NCBI GenBank assembly: GCA_910577675.1
Contig: CAJTOR010000004.1
Span: forward strand, 1 to 64,000
Direction: 5' to 3'
DNA: 64,000 nt
From: an uncultured Lachnospiraceae bacterium
Lineage (GTDB): Bacteria; Bacillota; Clostridia; Lachnospirales; Lachnospiraceae
In this document: piece by piece, positions 22,883-32,213 of the stretch
Layout: the number at the start of each line of letters is the position of its first letter
How positions within the stretch are numbered: position 1 is the first letter of the stretch
Made by a program: the position numbers and the translations under genes
Notes under the pieces: generated by a model
What the model saw: the letters and a program-made list of their open reading frames with translations, nothing else
Told to the model about the DNA's origin: nothing
Databases searched by the model: none

Positions 22883-23174
22883 ACAGATCAAATCCTTTTT
22901 TGATTCTCTTCTTGCCAAGAAGAACTCCGAACACAATACCTAAAACAAGTGCTGCGCTGATAGTGCCCGCCACAAACGGGACATTGGAGAGGATCGGATC
23001 CTTCACACCCGTGCCCGTGCCCGTTTCCGTGCCATCCATCCCCCCCATTGAGTTTCCGCCGCCTATCATCTCGCCGCCGCCATCTACCATTACACCGCCG
23101 CCGCCATCTACCATTACACCGCCGTTGCCGCCAATCACCGCAGCGCCAAGAAGCATACCATCATAATCTGCCAT
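22872..23174 (-). CDS. Small Gly-rich single-pass membrane protein of unknown function
   Basis: A 100-residue protein from MADYDGMLLGAA. The ATG at 23174 has AAGGAGGC 7 nt upstream, which excludes the longer frame. Residues 15-55 are almost only Gly, Met, Val and Asp and contain an exact 8-residue repeat (GGVMVDGG twice) from a 24-bp tandem repeat. One helix (VPFVAGTISAALVLGIVFGVLL) is followed by the basic tail KKRIKKGFDLYEN. It overlaps the permease start by 11 bp and lies in the ABC operon, so it is probably an accessory of that transporter. I do not recognise a family. Confidence 0.75.
   Translation of the reverse strand: MADYDGMLLGAAVIGGNGGVMVDGGGGVMVDGGGEMIGGGNSMGGMDGTETGTGTGVKDPILSNVPFVAGTISAALVLGIVFGVLLGKKRIKKGFDLYEN
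23075..23122. repeat. 24-bp tandem repeat, two copies
   Basis: The 15-bp core CATCTACCATTACAC recurs at a 24-bp period (23081 and 23105) within CCGCCG-rich sequence. It encodes the duplicated GGVMVDGG of the Gly-rich protein, a likely slippage hot spot. Confidence 0.75.
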
Positions 23175-23280
23175 TCTATTGCCTCCTTCTATTTCCCACA
23201 ATTTAAGGAAATTTCCCCGGGCAGGCAATTTCACAGACAGGTGCCTTCCCCGCCTGTATCTTCCCTGCCCGCTTCCCTAA

Positions 23281-26166
23281 TTAAACCTCGTCACCAAAAT
23301 GTTTCTTTTTATACATCTTGACCATAATAGTCCTTGTGGCAGCCGTTCCCACCAAAACCGCACCCACAAGGCAGAGCACGTAAGCCCATACCGGGAGAAG
23401 AGGCTTCTTCGCTTCCACAACATCGCCGCCGTTTACCGGCTCGTTCCAGTTGCCAGGGTCAATATCGCCACCGCCCCAATTGCTGTCCGGCTCCGCCTGG
23501 ACGTAGGTGGATGGAATTTCAAATTCCTTTGTAACCTCATCACCGTTACTGTCCTCAAAATGTACGATCAGCTTCCCTGTCACCTGTCCTTCCATAATCG
23601 GCAAAACAGAGATTTCCTGGTAACTGCTGCTGCCCGCCGACACCGTACCGATAATCGCCGACGTACCGGTTTCAAACTGGAGATAATCACTCTCCATCGT
23701 AATATAGACATTGTTCAGCGAAGAACGCCCCATATTGTAGAAGTCAAACATCAGGGTGGTCGCCTGGTTCACCGTCGGGGTATCCCACCCGTAACCAAGC
23801 GCCAGGTTCTGAAGCGCCGGGCGTGAATTTTCCACCGCCTGGAGTTTTACCGGGAGTTCCTCTGTCACACCGCCCTTCTCGGTATCTGCCTGCGACATAT
23901 CCTCATACTCGTAAGCCACCTTAATTGTCAGGTCATATGAACCCGTCGCCGTATCGGACTTCACTTTTAAGTTAATTGTATTCTCCGCTGTTTCACCCGG
24001 CTTAATCGAATCAATATAGAAATTATTGCTGCCCTTTGTCGCCGAGAAAACATCCTCCGCCTGCATCACTGTGACAGTAATATTCTTTGCAGTTTTGCTT
24101 GCATGGGTATTGCGCAGCTTAAATGTAAAGTCAAAAGTCGAACCTGCGCGCAGTTCCTCCTCGCTCAGAGTAAAGGAATCCACAATCAGCTTAGGACGGC
24201 TCTTAGCATCTGAATTCTGGTTCTGCACATTTAAGATGTAAACTGCCGTCTGCTCCGTCTGAGGCTTATCATCCGCATCCTTGTAGGAATACTCAAGCTT
24301 TAAGGTATTGAATCCCTCACGGATACTATCACCGAGTTTAAAAGTCATCGAAACATTCTTCGACGCGCCTGCCTCAATGGAGCCGACACGCTTGTAAACT
24401 TCCGAGGATATCGGCTCAAAACCGCTGCTGCCAAGCTCGGTACCCGAGAATTTCATATCCGTGATCCCCTTCGTCCCCTTGTTCTCAACGGTAAAAGAAA
24501 CGGTCACAGTCTCGCCAACCACCGGGCTTGCCGGGCTTTGGGAAATATTGGTAATTTCAATATTATTCTTTACCTGCTCCTCTGTTTCCTTTGTAACATT
24601 TAAAATGTAAACTGTCTTCGCCTCGCTCTGAGCAGCCCCTTCCGCATCCTCATAAGTCATCTCAAGTTTTAACTCATTCATCCCCTCTGGGATACCGCTA
24701 CCAAGTTTAAACTGCATCTTCACTTGCTGCGATTCCCCGACTGCCAGGTCACCAATCTCATATTTCACATCCGCTGTCAGCGGCTCAAAACCGTTGCTCG
24801 AAAGCTCATTCCCGGCAATTTTAAGATCGCTGATATCATTGCTGCCGTTGTTGGTCACCAAGAAATTCACAGTCAGGATATCACCCGGCATCGGTGCCGC
24901 AGGCTCCTGTGTCATCTGGCTTATCACTACATCATTTTTTACTTCCTGCTTTTCCGGAACCACAACCGTTAAATAAACACTTGTGGTCGTGGAGATAATG
25001 TTGCCCTTGCTGTCCTCATAACTTACTTTTGCCTTTAATTCCTTCAATCCTTCCGATGCGGACTTTGTAACATATAAAGGCAGTTTAACTTCCTTTTTAT
25101 CACCCGGTTTTAAATTTCCTGCCTCCACGCCCGTAGTAGGATAATTCGGAAGGATATTTGACGATGTTCCAACCCCCTCCTGGAACTCCACCACAATGTT
25201 TTTCGCAGTTTTCTTGCCAATATTTTCAATCGTAATCACCGCGTCATAAGGATTATCTATCTGCTTTTCATCATTGAGCTTTGCCGCCTGGGCCACTAAC
25301 TTAGCGTCATCCGAATCCGCGTTGCTGTTATCCAAAATATCGACAAAAAACTCGCTGGTATCGGTTTTTGCCTCGCCATCCGCATTTTTATACTCGTAAT
25401 TTACTTTGATTGTATACTGCCCCGGCTTTGTATCGGACAGAACCCGCAAAGATAATGTCTGGTGCTTGTTTGCCTTCCCAGCCATATCGCCGACTTTTAT
25501 CTTCTTAACCGAATAATTCGGGACAATACCCGCATCACATTCAATCGACATAATCGTATTTAATGCAGTGATCTCCCCCTCATTCCTCGCATCAAATTCT
25601 ATATCAAATGTTGCGCCTGCCACCGCCGATTGTTTCTGATACATAAAATTATCGGCAACCAACTGTGCCCCAGCCTTTTCTTTATTGACATAGATATCAA
25701 GAGGAATCTTAGCTTCATGAATTTCCTCCGTCGTATACTCCGAATAATGTGTACCGGAAAAAGTAAACTCAATATTTCCTTTATATGCGCCAATCTTGGC
25801 AGTGTCCTTAATTTTCAAATCAAACTCTACATTCGTTGTCTGGTAACTGTTAATACCCACCGGGTCACCCGCCGGCACATTCTCGCGTGTAAGGACAGCT
25901 TCCGTAAGTTCAAAAACATTGCTGTCATCCGGTTTTACCAACACGACAATATCGCCCGGATTAATCGTATATTCCCAGCTTGCCAGACGCACTGGAATAA
26001 CCACATGTTTCGTTTCACCGGCAGCCATCTTAAAATTGGTAGAAGCACCAACCGCCGGTATAATAATCTTATCCCCCTCCGCCGCCTTCATCATCTCCCT
26101 GCCGGAAAAGCAGGCAAGCACCATCGCCAGTACCAAAAGCAATGCTAAAACTCTTCTCTTTTTCAT
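23281..26166 (-). CDS. Large exported CARDB/NEW3-repeat surface protein (COG1361-like)
   Basis: A 961-residue exported protein from MKKRRVLALLLVLAMVLACFS. The ATG at 26166 has GAGGA 4-5 nt upstream; the frame open to 26331 precedes a clear signal peptide and is not used. After the signal come about six Ig-like domains of the CARDB type, each with a TVxFxVxNxGxxxI pattern. Two of about 110 residues near residues 415-640 are close copies (QSPASPVVGETVTVSFTVENKG and QEPAAPMPGDILTVNFLVTN). A single C-terminal helix and basic tail (VKMYKKKHFGDEV) anchor it in the membrane. It sits between the ATPase and permease genes of a MacB-like ABC system, so it is the probable extracellular partner. Function is unknown. 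Confidence 0.85.
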   Translation of the reverse strand: MKKRRVLALLLVLAMVLACFSGREMMKAAEGDKIIIPAVGASTNFKMAAGETKHVVIPVRLASWEYTINPGDIVVLVKPDDSNVFELTEAVLTRENVPAGDPVGINSYQTTNVEFDLKIKDTAKIGAYKGNIEFTFSGTHYSEYTTEEIHEAKIPLDIYVNKEKAGAQLVADNFMYQKQSAVAGATFDIEFDARNEGEITALNTIMSIECDAGIVPNYSVKKIKVGDMAGKANKHQTLSLRVLSDTKPGQYTIKVNYEYKNADGEAKTDTSEFFVDILDNSNADSDDAKLVAQAAKLNDEKQIDNPYDAVITIENIGKKTAKNIVVEFQEGVGTSSNILPNYPTTGVEAGNLKPGDKKEVKLPLYVTKSASEGLKELKAKVSYEDSKGNIISTTTSVYLTVVVPEKQEVKNDVVISQMTQEPAAPMPGDILTVNFLVTNNGSNDISDLKIAGNELSSNGFEPLTADVKYEIGDLAVGESQQVKMQFKLGSGIPEGMNELKLEMTYEDAEGAAQSEAKTVYILNVTKETEEQVKNNIEITNISQSPASPVVGETVTVSFTVENKGTKGITDMKFSGTELGSSGFEPISSEVYKRVGSIEAGASKNVSMTFKLGDSIREGFNTLKLEYSYKDADDKPQTEQTAVYILNVQNQNSDAKSRPKLIVDSFTLSEEELRAGSTFDFTFKLRNTHASKTAKNITVTVMQAEDVFSATKGSNNFYIDSIKPGETAENTINLKVKSDTATGSYDLTIKVAYEYEDMSQADTEKGGVTEELPVKLQAVENSRPALQNLALGYGWDTPTVNQATTLMFDFYNMGRSSLNNVYITMESDYLQFETGTSAIIGTVSAGSSSYQEISVLPIMEGQVTGKLIVHFEDSNGDEVTKEFEIPSTYVQAEPDSNWGGGDIDPGNWNEPVNGGDVVEAKKPLLPVWAYVLCLVGAVLVGTAATRTIMVKMYKKKHFGDEV

Positions 26167-26191
26167 AATTTTCCTCATTTCTGCCCTGCTA

Positions 26192-27271
26192 CTATTTTTC
26201 ATTTTCCTGTGCAGGTGCCTTTGTCTGCCCCCGCTCTTTTGTCTTTTTTCCCTTTCTGGCATCCTGTGCCCTCTTATCCCCTTCGCCCACATCCGTAACC
26301 TTCCCATCGAACTGCGTATCCTGCTCTCCAATCGTTACATCGCCATCCCCGGATACCGTACTATCTGGTTCAGCCGTCTTAGTAGTTTCCTGCACACCTG
26401 CTATGACTCCACCATCCTGTGCGCTCTTCTCATCCGTTTTGTTTTCCTTGCCTTCTGCTGCCGCCGTTTCCTCGACTGCCTCCTCAAAAGAATCAATCGG
26501 GTGCTCAATCAGCTCAACACTCTGGATCTTCCCATCAAGGATATGTATGATCTTATCCGCAAAATCTGCGAGGCGCGGGTCGTGCGTAACCATCACGATC
26601 GTCTGTTGGTTATCCCTGGCAATCTGTTTAATCAGCTTCATAACCTCCATGGTAGTCCTGGTATCAAGATTACCGGTCGGCTCATCCGCAAACACAATCT
26701 CCGGCTTTGCCACAAACGCGCGCGCTATGCCGACACGCTGCTGCTGACCGCCGCTCATCTGTTTCGGGCGGTGGTTGATACGCTCGCTAAGACCAACCTT
26801 AACCAGCATCTCCTTTGCCATTTTCCGCCGCCTTCTGGACGGGACACGCTTAAAGACCAGCGGAAATTCCACATTTTCAAGCGCCGTCATGGAATTTAAC
26901 AGATTATACGACTGAAAGACGAAGCCTAAGTACTTCTGCCGGAATTTCGCAAGCTGCTTCTCCGACATTTTGCGCACATCCTTGCCCTTTATCAGAATCT
27001 GTCCGCCCGAGGCTTTCTCTATCCCCGCCATCAGGTTAAGCAGCGTCGATTTCCCCGAGCCGGATGTCCCGAGCAGACAGCAGAACTCGCCCTTATTAAT
27101 CTCAAAGCTCACATCATCCACCGCACAGATGCGCTCGCTTCCCATGCGGTAAACCTTCTTTACATTTTTTATCTCGATCACCGCCGGCTCTTTCTTCGCA
27201 TCCATCTTCTTCTGCAACACTTTCTCCAATATTTCACCCTCTTTCCGTGTCAGTACATCCTCTAATAACAT
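26192..27271 (-). CDS. ABC transporter ATP-binding protein, MacB/LolD type, with acidic tail
   Basis: A 359-residue protein. Residues about 30-245 form the ATPase: Walker A GTSGSGKST (68-76), Q-loop in YLGFVFQSYNLL, signature MSGGQQQRVGIARA, Walker B EIVFADEPTG and H-loop VTHDPR. Residues 250-359 are a low-complexity tail rich in Glu, Asp, Thr and Lys, absent from normal MacB ATPases. The start at 27271 lacks a ribosome site; a TTG near 27229 behind AGAGGGTG or the ATG at 27205 are alternatives, all upstream of the ATPase fold. It is the first gene of the ABC operon. Confidence 0.9.
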   Translation of the reverse strand: MLLEDVLTRKEGEILEKVLQKKMDAKKEPAVIEIKNVKKVYRMGSERICAVDDVSFEINKGEFCCLLGTSGSGKSTLLNLMAGIEKASGGQILIKGKDVRKMSEKQLAKFRQKYLGFVFQSYNLLNSMTALENVEFPLVFKRVPSRRRRKMAKEMLVKVGLSERINHRPKQMSGGQQQRVGIARAFVAKPEIVFADEPTGNLDTRTTMEVMKLIKQIARDNQQTIVMVTHDPRLADFADKIIHILDGKIQSVELIEHPIDSFEEAVEETAAAEGKENKTDEKSAQDGGVIAGVQETTKTAEPDSTVSGDGDVTIGEQDTQFDGKVTDVGEGDKRAQDARKGKKTKERGQTKAPAQENEK

Positions 27272-27326
27272 ACAATAAAAATATTAAAAAATCCACTTTG
27301 ATTTTCTTACGTTTCTCTTAATTTTA

Positions 27327-27343
27327 TGTTACATCATGTTACA
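27327..27343. promoter_or_regulatory. 10-bp-spaced TGTTACA direct repeat upstream of the ABC operon
   Basis: TGTTACA occurs at 27327-27333 and 27337-27343. Read on the minus strand it is TGTAAC-N4-TGTAAC, one base short of the published WalR-type TGTWAH-N5-TGTWAH box. OmpR-family regulators bind direct repeats of this kind, and a WalR-like regulator is encoded at 18568-19272. Candidate operator only. Confidence 0.35.
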
Positions 27344-27470
27344 GCGAAGCTAAAATAATTCCTTTTCCTGGTAAAAACTACCTAATTTTCCACTATACTG
27401 TATATTTCCATCCACACTTTCCTGTTTTAATATACCCCTTGTGGGGACTTCAGGATAACACTGCCCTAAC

Positions 27471-27510
27471 AAAAGATGCCGGGACAAACCTGGAAGTTTT
27501 TCCCGACATC
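27471..27510 (-). terminator. Terminator of the AI-2E family gene
   Basis: On the minus strand GATGTCGGGA (27510-27501) pairs with TCCCGGCATC (27484-27475) with one G-T wobble. Four T follow, 27 bp after the stop codon. Confidence 0.65.
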
Positions 27511-27536
27511 AAAAAAACAGACTCCCCCCATTTTAT

Positions 27537-28772
27537 CTACGCCTGTGAACCGTCCACATACTCCGCCTCGTCATCCGTTTCATCCACAACGGAGTTCCTC
27601 TTTGCGCGCGCAAGTTTCTTCGCGTTCTTTCTTTTTTCGACATAGTTTGTAAATACCTTCTGGAAATAAGCGCCTACCGGGACAGCTAAAAGCATACCCC
27701 AAAGACCGCCGATCGCATTGCCAAAGATAAGGAAGATTACGACAAGTAGCGGGTGCACCTTAATGCTCTTGCCGATAAACTTCGCCTCGATCACATTGCC
27801 GTCAAGTGTCTGGATAATCAAAAGCGCGATGATGGACGCAATCATTACCTGATACTTGCCTTCCACAATGGAGATCAAGATAATGCTGGCGTAGCCGACA
27901 AAAGGTCCCAAGTACGGCACCAGGTTTGCAAGCCCGGTAAGAAGTCCGATAATCGGTGCCAGACTGATGCCGGTCAGCATCATCGCCGTGCTTGTCGCCA
28001 AGATCATAAACGCCACATCCATCAACTGCCCCCGGATATAACCGGAAAACACCTCATCCACATCATTTAAAAAATGCCGTATCCTGGTATTCGCGCGCTC
28101 CGTGAACACCGCGTCCGCCACCTCAGAGAAATACCCCGTCATATGCTGGCCGTCAACCATAAAATAAATGCCGATAATAAGGCCGAACATCACCGTCGTG
28201 ACATATCCCGCAATATCCGAGAATGAACCGAGCACCCCGTTTGCAAGGTTCTGCACAAACCCGATCACCGCACCGGAAATCTTCCCTACCGAGTTGGTAA
28301 GCTGTTCCGAACCAATATCAAGGCTGTTAAGCTTTGCTAACAGGGACTCATAAAAGTTTGTCAGGCTGTTTGTAAGTGCGGTAAGTGCCTTGAAGGTTTC
28401 ATCGAGATTTGCAAACTGGAGCTGGTGTGTGACACTGTAGACAATCGCCGATGCAATCGCCGTAATCACAAGGATAATCAACAGCAGCACGGTAAACACC
28501 CCGAGCAGGCGGCTGCGCTTTTTAAGAAATTTCACCCTGGCATACCGGTCGGTAAAAAAATCGTTGAGCGGCTTTAGAATATACGCCATAACAAAGCCAA
28601 AAATAATCGGTTTCGCCACCTTTAAAAGCCAGTTTAAACCCGCCATTATCGAAGCGAAAATCTCCGGCGCGTGGTCTGCCAACTGATCGATCACCTTGTA
28701 AATCAGTATCAGGACCGCAAAAAATACTGCCATGCGGATGTATCTTTTATTGACCTTATCCTTCCACTTCAT
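27537..28772 (-). CDS. AI-2E family (PerM-type) membrane transporter
   Basis: A 411-residue polytopic protein with about eight helices. Family landmarks are the N-terminal helix pair with VAKPIIFGFVMAYILKPLNDFF, the long amphipathic region (about 110-210), and GIYFMVDG, FSGYIRGQLMDVAFMILAT and ANLVPYLGPFVGYA in the C-terminal half. The family was named after an E. coli autoinducer-2 exporter, but members have varied or unknown roles, including sodium/proton exchange. The C-terminus is a charged tail. It starts 3 bp after the cytidylate kinase-like stop, so the two are co-transcribed. Confidence 0.9.
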   Translation of the reverse strand: MKWKDKVNKRYIRMAVFFAVLILIYKVIDQLADHAPEIFASIMAGLNWLLKVAKPIIFGFVMAYILKPLNDFFTDRYARVKFLKKRSRLLGVFTVLLLIILVITAIASAIVYSVTHQLQFANLDETFKALTALTNSLTNFYESLLAKLNSLDIGSEQLTNSVGKISGAVIGFVQNLANGVLGSFSDIAGYVTTVMFGLIIGIYFMVDGQHMTGYFSEVADAVFTERANTRIRHFLNDVDEVFSGYIRGQLMDVAFMILATSTAMMLTGISLAPIIGLLTGLANLVPYLGPFVGYASIILISIVEGKYQVMIASIIALLIIQTLDGNVIEAKFIGKSIKVHPLLVVIFLIFGNAIGGLWGMLLAVPVGAYFQKVFTNYVEKRKNAKKLARAKRNSVVDETDDEAEYVDGSQA

Positions 28773-28775
28773 GTG

Positions 28776-29393
28776 CTATTCCCCGCTGCCTTCAATATAA
28801 GCCTTAATGCATGCCACCGCGTGGTCAATCCCGCCGTAGCTACTCTTTACCGCAAGATGGTAGTTCTCCGCCCTCCCCCACTTCTCGCTCGCATGGTAAT
28901 TGTAATAATTTGCGCGCCGCTTATCAATCTTTAAAATATTCTCCTCCGCCTTGTTCGGCGAGAGCCCGTCAATGCGGATCGCGCGCTCGATACGGAAATC
29001 AATATCAGCCCAGATAAATACATTTACAACATTGTCCATATCTTTAAGGATATAGTCCGCGCAGCGCCCGACAATCACACAAGGTCCTTCCGCCGCCACT
29101 TTGCGGATCACATCGGACTGCGCAAGATAAATCCTGTCGTCCAGGGAAAGATGCGAAAATCCAAGCTCCTGGTTGCCGTAGGAATTCATGCCCATGGCAA
29201 TCGAGTAGAGAAGGCTGTTCGATGCCTTGCTCTCCGCATTCTCAAACGCAGCCTCCGCAAATCCGCTCTCCTTCGCCGCCCTGGTAATCAGCTCATTGTC
29301 ATAAAATGGGATGGAAAATTTTTCCGCCAGCTTCGCACCAATCTCCCTGCCGCCGCTTCCGTACTGCCTGCTGATCGTGATTACTTTATCCAT
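28776..29393 (-). CDS. Cytidylate kinase-like P-loop protein
   Basis: A 205-residue protein from MDKVITISRQYGSGGREIGAKLAEK. The P-loop GSGGREIG (about residues 11-18) lacks the final Lys-Ser/Thr of a classical Walker A, as usual for the Cytidylate_kin2 family. CVIVGRCADYIL, the lid segment RIERAIRIDGLSPNKAEE, and DKRRANYYNYHASEKWG are also family features. Members are common in Clostridia; phosphate acceptor unknown. The ATG at 29393 has GGAGG 7 nt upstream. It is coupled to the AI-2E family gene. Confidence 0.85.
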   Translation of the reverse strand: MDKVITISRQYGSGGREIGAKLAEKFSIPFYDNELITRAAKESGFAEAAFENAESKASNSLLYSIAMGMNSYGNQELGFSHLSLDDRIYLAQSDVIRKVAAEGPCVIVGRCADYILKDMDNVVNVFIWADIDFRIERAIRIDGLSPNKAEENILKIDKRRANYYNYHASEKWGRAENYHLAVKSSYGGIDHAVACIKAYIEGSGE

Positions 29394-29462
29394 ACCTGAT
29401 CCTCCTTCAATCCTTTTTATTTCCACTATTTTATCACAAATAATCTGAAAAATAAACCATTA

Positions 29463-32213
29463 TCAATAAAGTTTTATAAATTTCAGATAATATTTTTCGA
29501 TCAGCCCGCATTCCCCGAACAATTCCCGGCGCATTTTCCCGTAGATTCCGGCAATAAAGTCCGCCTCTTCCACAGAGATATGCCCCCTGCCAAAGCCCGC
29601 AAAAAGCGCCGTCTTCTGACAGTGCAGAAAATCCCCAGCAAATAATGCACGGGCTTCCACTCTTTTTGCAAAATCCTCATAACTCTCCCCCGGTTCGCCC
29701 ACAATCCCCCTGCGGTTAAGGATGCGTTCCATCTGGGTGTAGTACCATAGTACCTGACTTTTTCTTTCCCGCCCGCGGCGCTTGCGCACACTCCAGACAA
29801 TCCGGTAGCGCGCAAAGAACAAAAGCCCCGTTGCCAATAATAATACCAGCACCGCAAAAAACGGCTTAACCCAGGCGGCAGGCACAGAAGGCTCCCCCTT
29901 TATATCCGTACCTGACTGTCCCTGATCGCCCTGCGGCGGCGTTGTAAGAGTCGGGATGGGTGTGTCCCCCTTTTGCGGGGGTGTTGGCTCCGGCGTGTCC
30001 GTAACCGCCTCCTTGGTTGGTTGAATTTCCTCTGTCGGTTCCGGTGTGACGGTTGCCGTCGGCGTGATGGTTGGCTTTGGGGTCGGCGTGGTCTCAGGTT
30101 CCGGGATCGGTGTCGGTTCCGGCAGATTTTCGACTTCATCAAGAATTTCCTGAGGCCTGCCCCCCTCATCCCCCTCCATATAACCACATGTTACCTCAAG
30201 TGGAATCCACCCAAGGTTCTCCAGATAAACTTCCACCCAGGCATGGGCAGCATAATCCCTGACTTCAACACGCTTTTGCATTGCGGCGCGCGTGCTGGGA
30301 GGCTTCTTTCCCATCTCATACCCCCCAACATATGACCTGATCTCCCACCGCTCGTTTATTGTTCCCGCACAAACCACTTTCCCTTCCTCGATTTCCTCCC
30401 GCGCAATATAATATCCTTCCGCATAGCGCGCAGGAACCCCGAGGCTGCGAAGCATAAGTACCGCTGAGGATGCAAAATGTACACAGTAGCCTTTCTTATT
30501 CTCGTAGAGGAAATAATTTACAAAATCGGCATCCGGCGGCATCAGCCCCGGTGTAAGCGTGTATTCATAATGTGAGAGATAGCGCAGAACCGCCTCAATT
30601 TTTCCATCCACCGTGGCGGTGGATGCACCCGGAAGCAGTTCTTTTAGCGCTTTGTGCTCTTCTGGCACCTGCGTGTAATACTGATATACAAACTCCCGGT
30701 AAGCTTCTGAAAAATCACGGTACATTACACTTTCAGGATTGGTTTGCCAGCCGATGACCTTTTTATTCTGCAAATTAAAGGCTTTCTCGGTCAGCACACC
30801 GAAACTGCGCAAAAAATCCATTCCCGGCATAAGGAAACTATACTCATATTCCTTTTCCCGCGACGCGCTAAAAAAATGCCCATCCTGCTCATTTTGGAAT
30901 CCCTCCTGCATAAGGGGGTTGATATAATATGGCGCATAGACATACCGCCTGTTTGCCGTAATATATTCCACCTTCATACTCCCACTGGTAATAAGCGGTC
31001 CGCTCCCTGCGGAATAAAAGTCCATCAGTATGGGTCCCGTACCATGATAGACCATATCCATCATCCGGTAACCCTGTTCCTGCGAACCCATCCCATATTT
31101 TTGTGCAAGCGCAGCATACTCCTTTGCCGCCTCCACAGAAAGTCCGTCCCAGCCATCTTCCGTGTAACTTGCACCGGTATAACCCCTTAAATAAACGGGC
31201 TGGTATACCTCCGGCAATGTCACTACCAAAGCCGTGACATTATCAAAGCTGATTTTTTCTGCACGGCTGAATTTTCCGCTGTTAAGACCGCCGATCTTCC
31301 CGATTTTAGCATCCTTGCCAATCTTATTTAACGAGATGATGCCCGAAAAGACATCCGCAATTTCTGCCCAGACCGGCGAAGCTGCAATCCGCGCAAACCC
31401 CTCCTGCAATTCCTGTTTTTTCTCCCTTAGTTCCCTGTTTATCTTATACTCCTCCCCGTCCACTGCGCGGGAAACAAAAAAACCGGTAAAGACTGTTACT
31501 ACACACAGAAAAAATGCAATCTTTACGCGCCTTTTCTGACCGTCCCCGTATTCTTTCCTCACTTTGTCGTTTGAAACATAATACTCCGCTCCCATCCCGC
31601 CAAATGAAAACTGCAAGAGCGCCAGAAAAAAACTGCCGATAAAAAAAACAGGCACCGGCACCAGACCGACCACAAGCCCGAAAAGCGATGCCCCCGCAAG
31701 CAGCAGGACTGACAAAAACCTTCCCCGACCGCGAAAGAGCGGCCGCGCCAGACAGACCCCAACCGGCTGCAAAAACAGGGCAAAAAAGGCACCATAACAT
31801 GCCTCTTCCTCCCACACTGTTTTAAATCTCCAAAGGGATACTTTATAATAATTGTAAACAAGCTTATTAAATGAATTTGCCAGATAGAAAAATCCGTCAC
31901 GAATCATTTCCATATTTTGGTAAACAAAGATCCCCACCACACAAAGATAGACAAAAAGCAGAAGGTAGCGCCATTTCTTACTTGCTGAAAAAAAGACCGT
32001 CCACACCAGCCCACATACTGCCCCCGCATAAAAAAGCGGGCGCATTGGGAAAGAGATCTCCAGCAGTGTAATCAGGCATCCCATTATAAAAGTCATCTCA
32101 ATCCAAAGGATAAGAAGCAGCAGGGCGCGGTATACTGCCCTGCCATATTTTCCCGTCCTTTGCAATTCCCTTTGCACCCTCATTTCCTCGCTAAATTCTA
32201 ATTCCCCTGCCAT
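29463..32213 (-). CDS. Transglutaminase-like membrane protein (TgpA-type)
   Basis: A 916-residue protein. About six helices (residues 20-225) are followed by an extracellular region with a transglutaminase/cysteine-protease core: catalytic Cys in KKGYCVHFASSAVLMLRSLGVPARYAEGY and His in YAAHAWVEVYLENLGWIPLEV. A Pro/Thr-rich linker (about 700-770), another helix and a cytoplasmic DUF4129-like tail follow. In this family the third catalytic residue is usually Asp in a GWxPxDxT motif; here it is Glu (GWIPLEVT), so activity needs testing. It overlaps the DUF58 gene by 16 bp and is third in the moxR-DUF58-TG operon. Such sets are thought to mature or modify envelope proteins with MoxR as chaperone ATPase. 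Confidence 0.88.
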   Translation of the reverse strand: MAGELEFSEEMRVQRELQRTGKYGRAVYRALLLLILWIEMTFIMGCLITLLEISFPMRPLFYAGAVCGLVWTVFFSASKKWRYLLLFVYLCVVGIFVYQNMEMIRDGFFYLANSFNKLVYNYYKVSLWRFKTVWEEEACYGAFFALFLQPVGVCLARPLFRGRGRFLSVLLLAGASLFGLVVGLVPVPVFFIGSFFLALLQFSFGGMGAEYYVSNDKVRKEYGDGQKRRVKIAFFLCVVTVFTGFFVSRAVDGEEYKINRELREKKQELQEGFARIAASPVWAEIADVFSGIISLNKIGKDAKIGKIGGLNSGKFSRAEKISFDNVTALVVTLPEVYQPVYLRGYTGASYTEDGWDGLSVEAAKEYAALAQKYGMGSQEQGYRMMDMVYHGTGPILMDFYSAGSGPLITSGSMKVEYITANRRYVYAPYYINPLMQEGFQNEQDGHFFSASREKEYEYSFLMPGMDFLRSFGVLTEKAFNLQNKKVIGWQTNPESVMYRDFSEAYREFVYQYYTQVPEEHKALKELLPGASTATVDGKIEAVLRYLSHYEYTLTPGLMPPDADFVNYFLYENKKGYCVHFASSAVLMLRSLGVPARYAEGYYIAREEIEEGKVVCAGTINERWEIRSYVGGYEMGKKPPSTRAAMQKRVEVRDYAAHAWVEVYLENLGWIPLEVTCGYMEGDEGGRPQEILDEVENLPEPTPIPEPETTPTPKPTITPTATVTPEPTEEIQPTKEAVTDTPEPTPPQKGDTPIPTLTTPPQGDQGQSGTDIKGEPSVPAAWVKPFFAVLVLLLATGLLFFARYRIVWSVRKRRGRERKSQVLWYYTQMERILNRRGIVGEPGESYEDFAKRVEARALFAGDFLHCQKTALFAGFGRGHISVEEADFIAGIYGKMRRELFGECGLIEKYYLKFIKLY

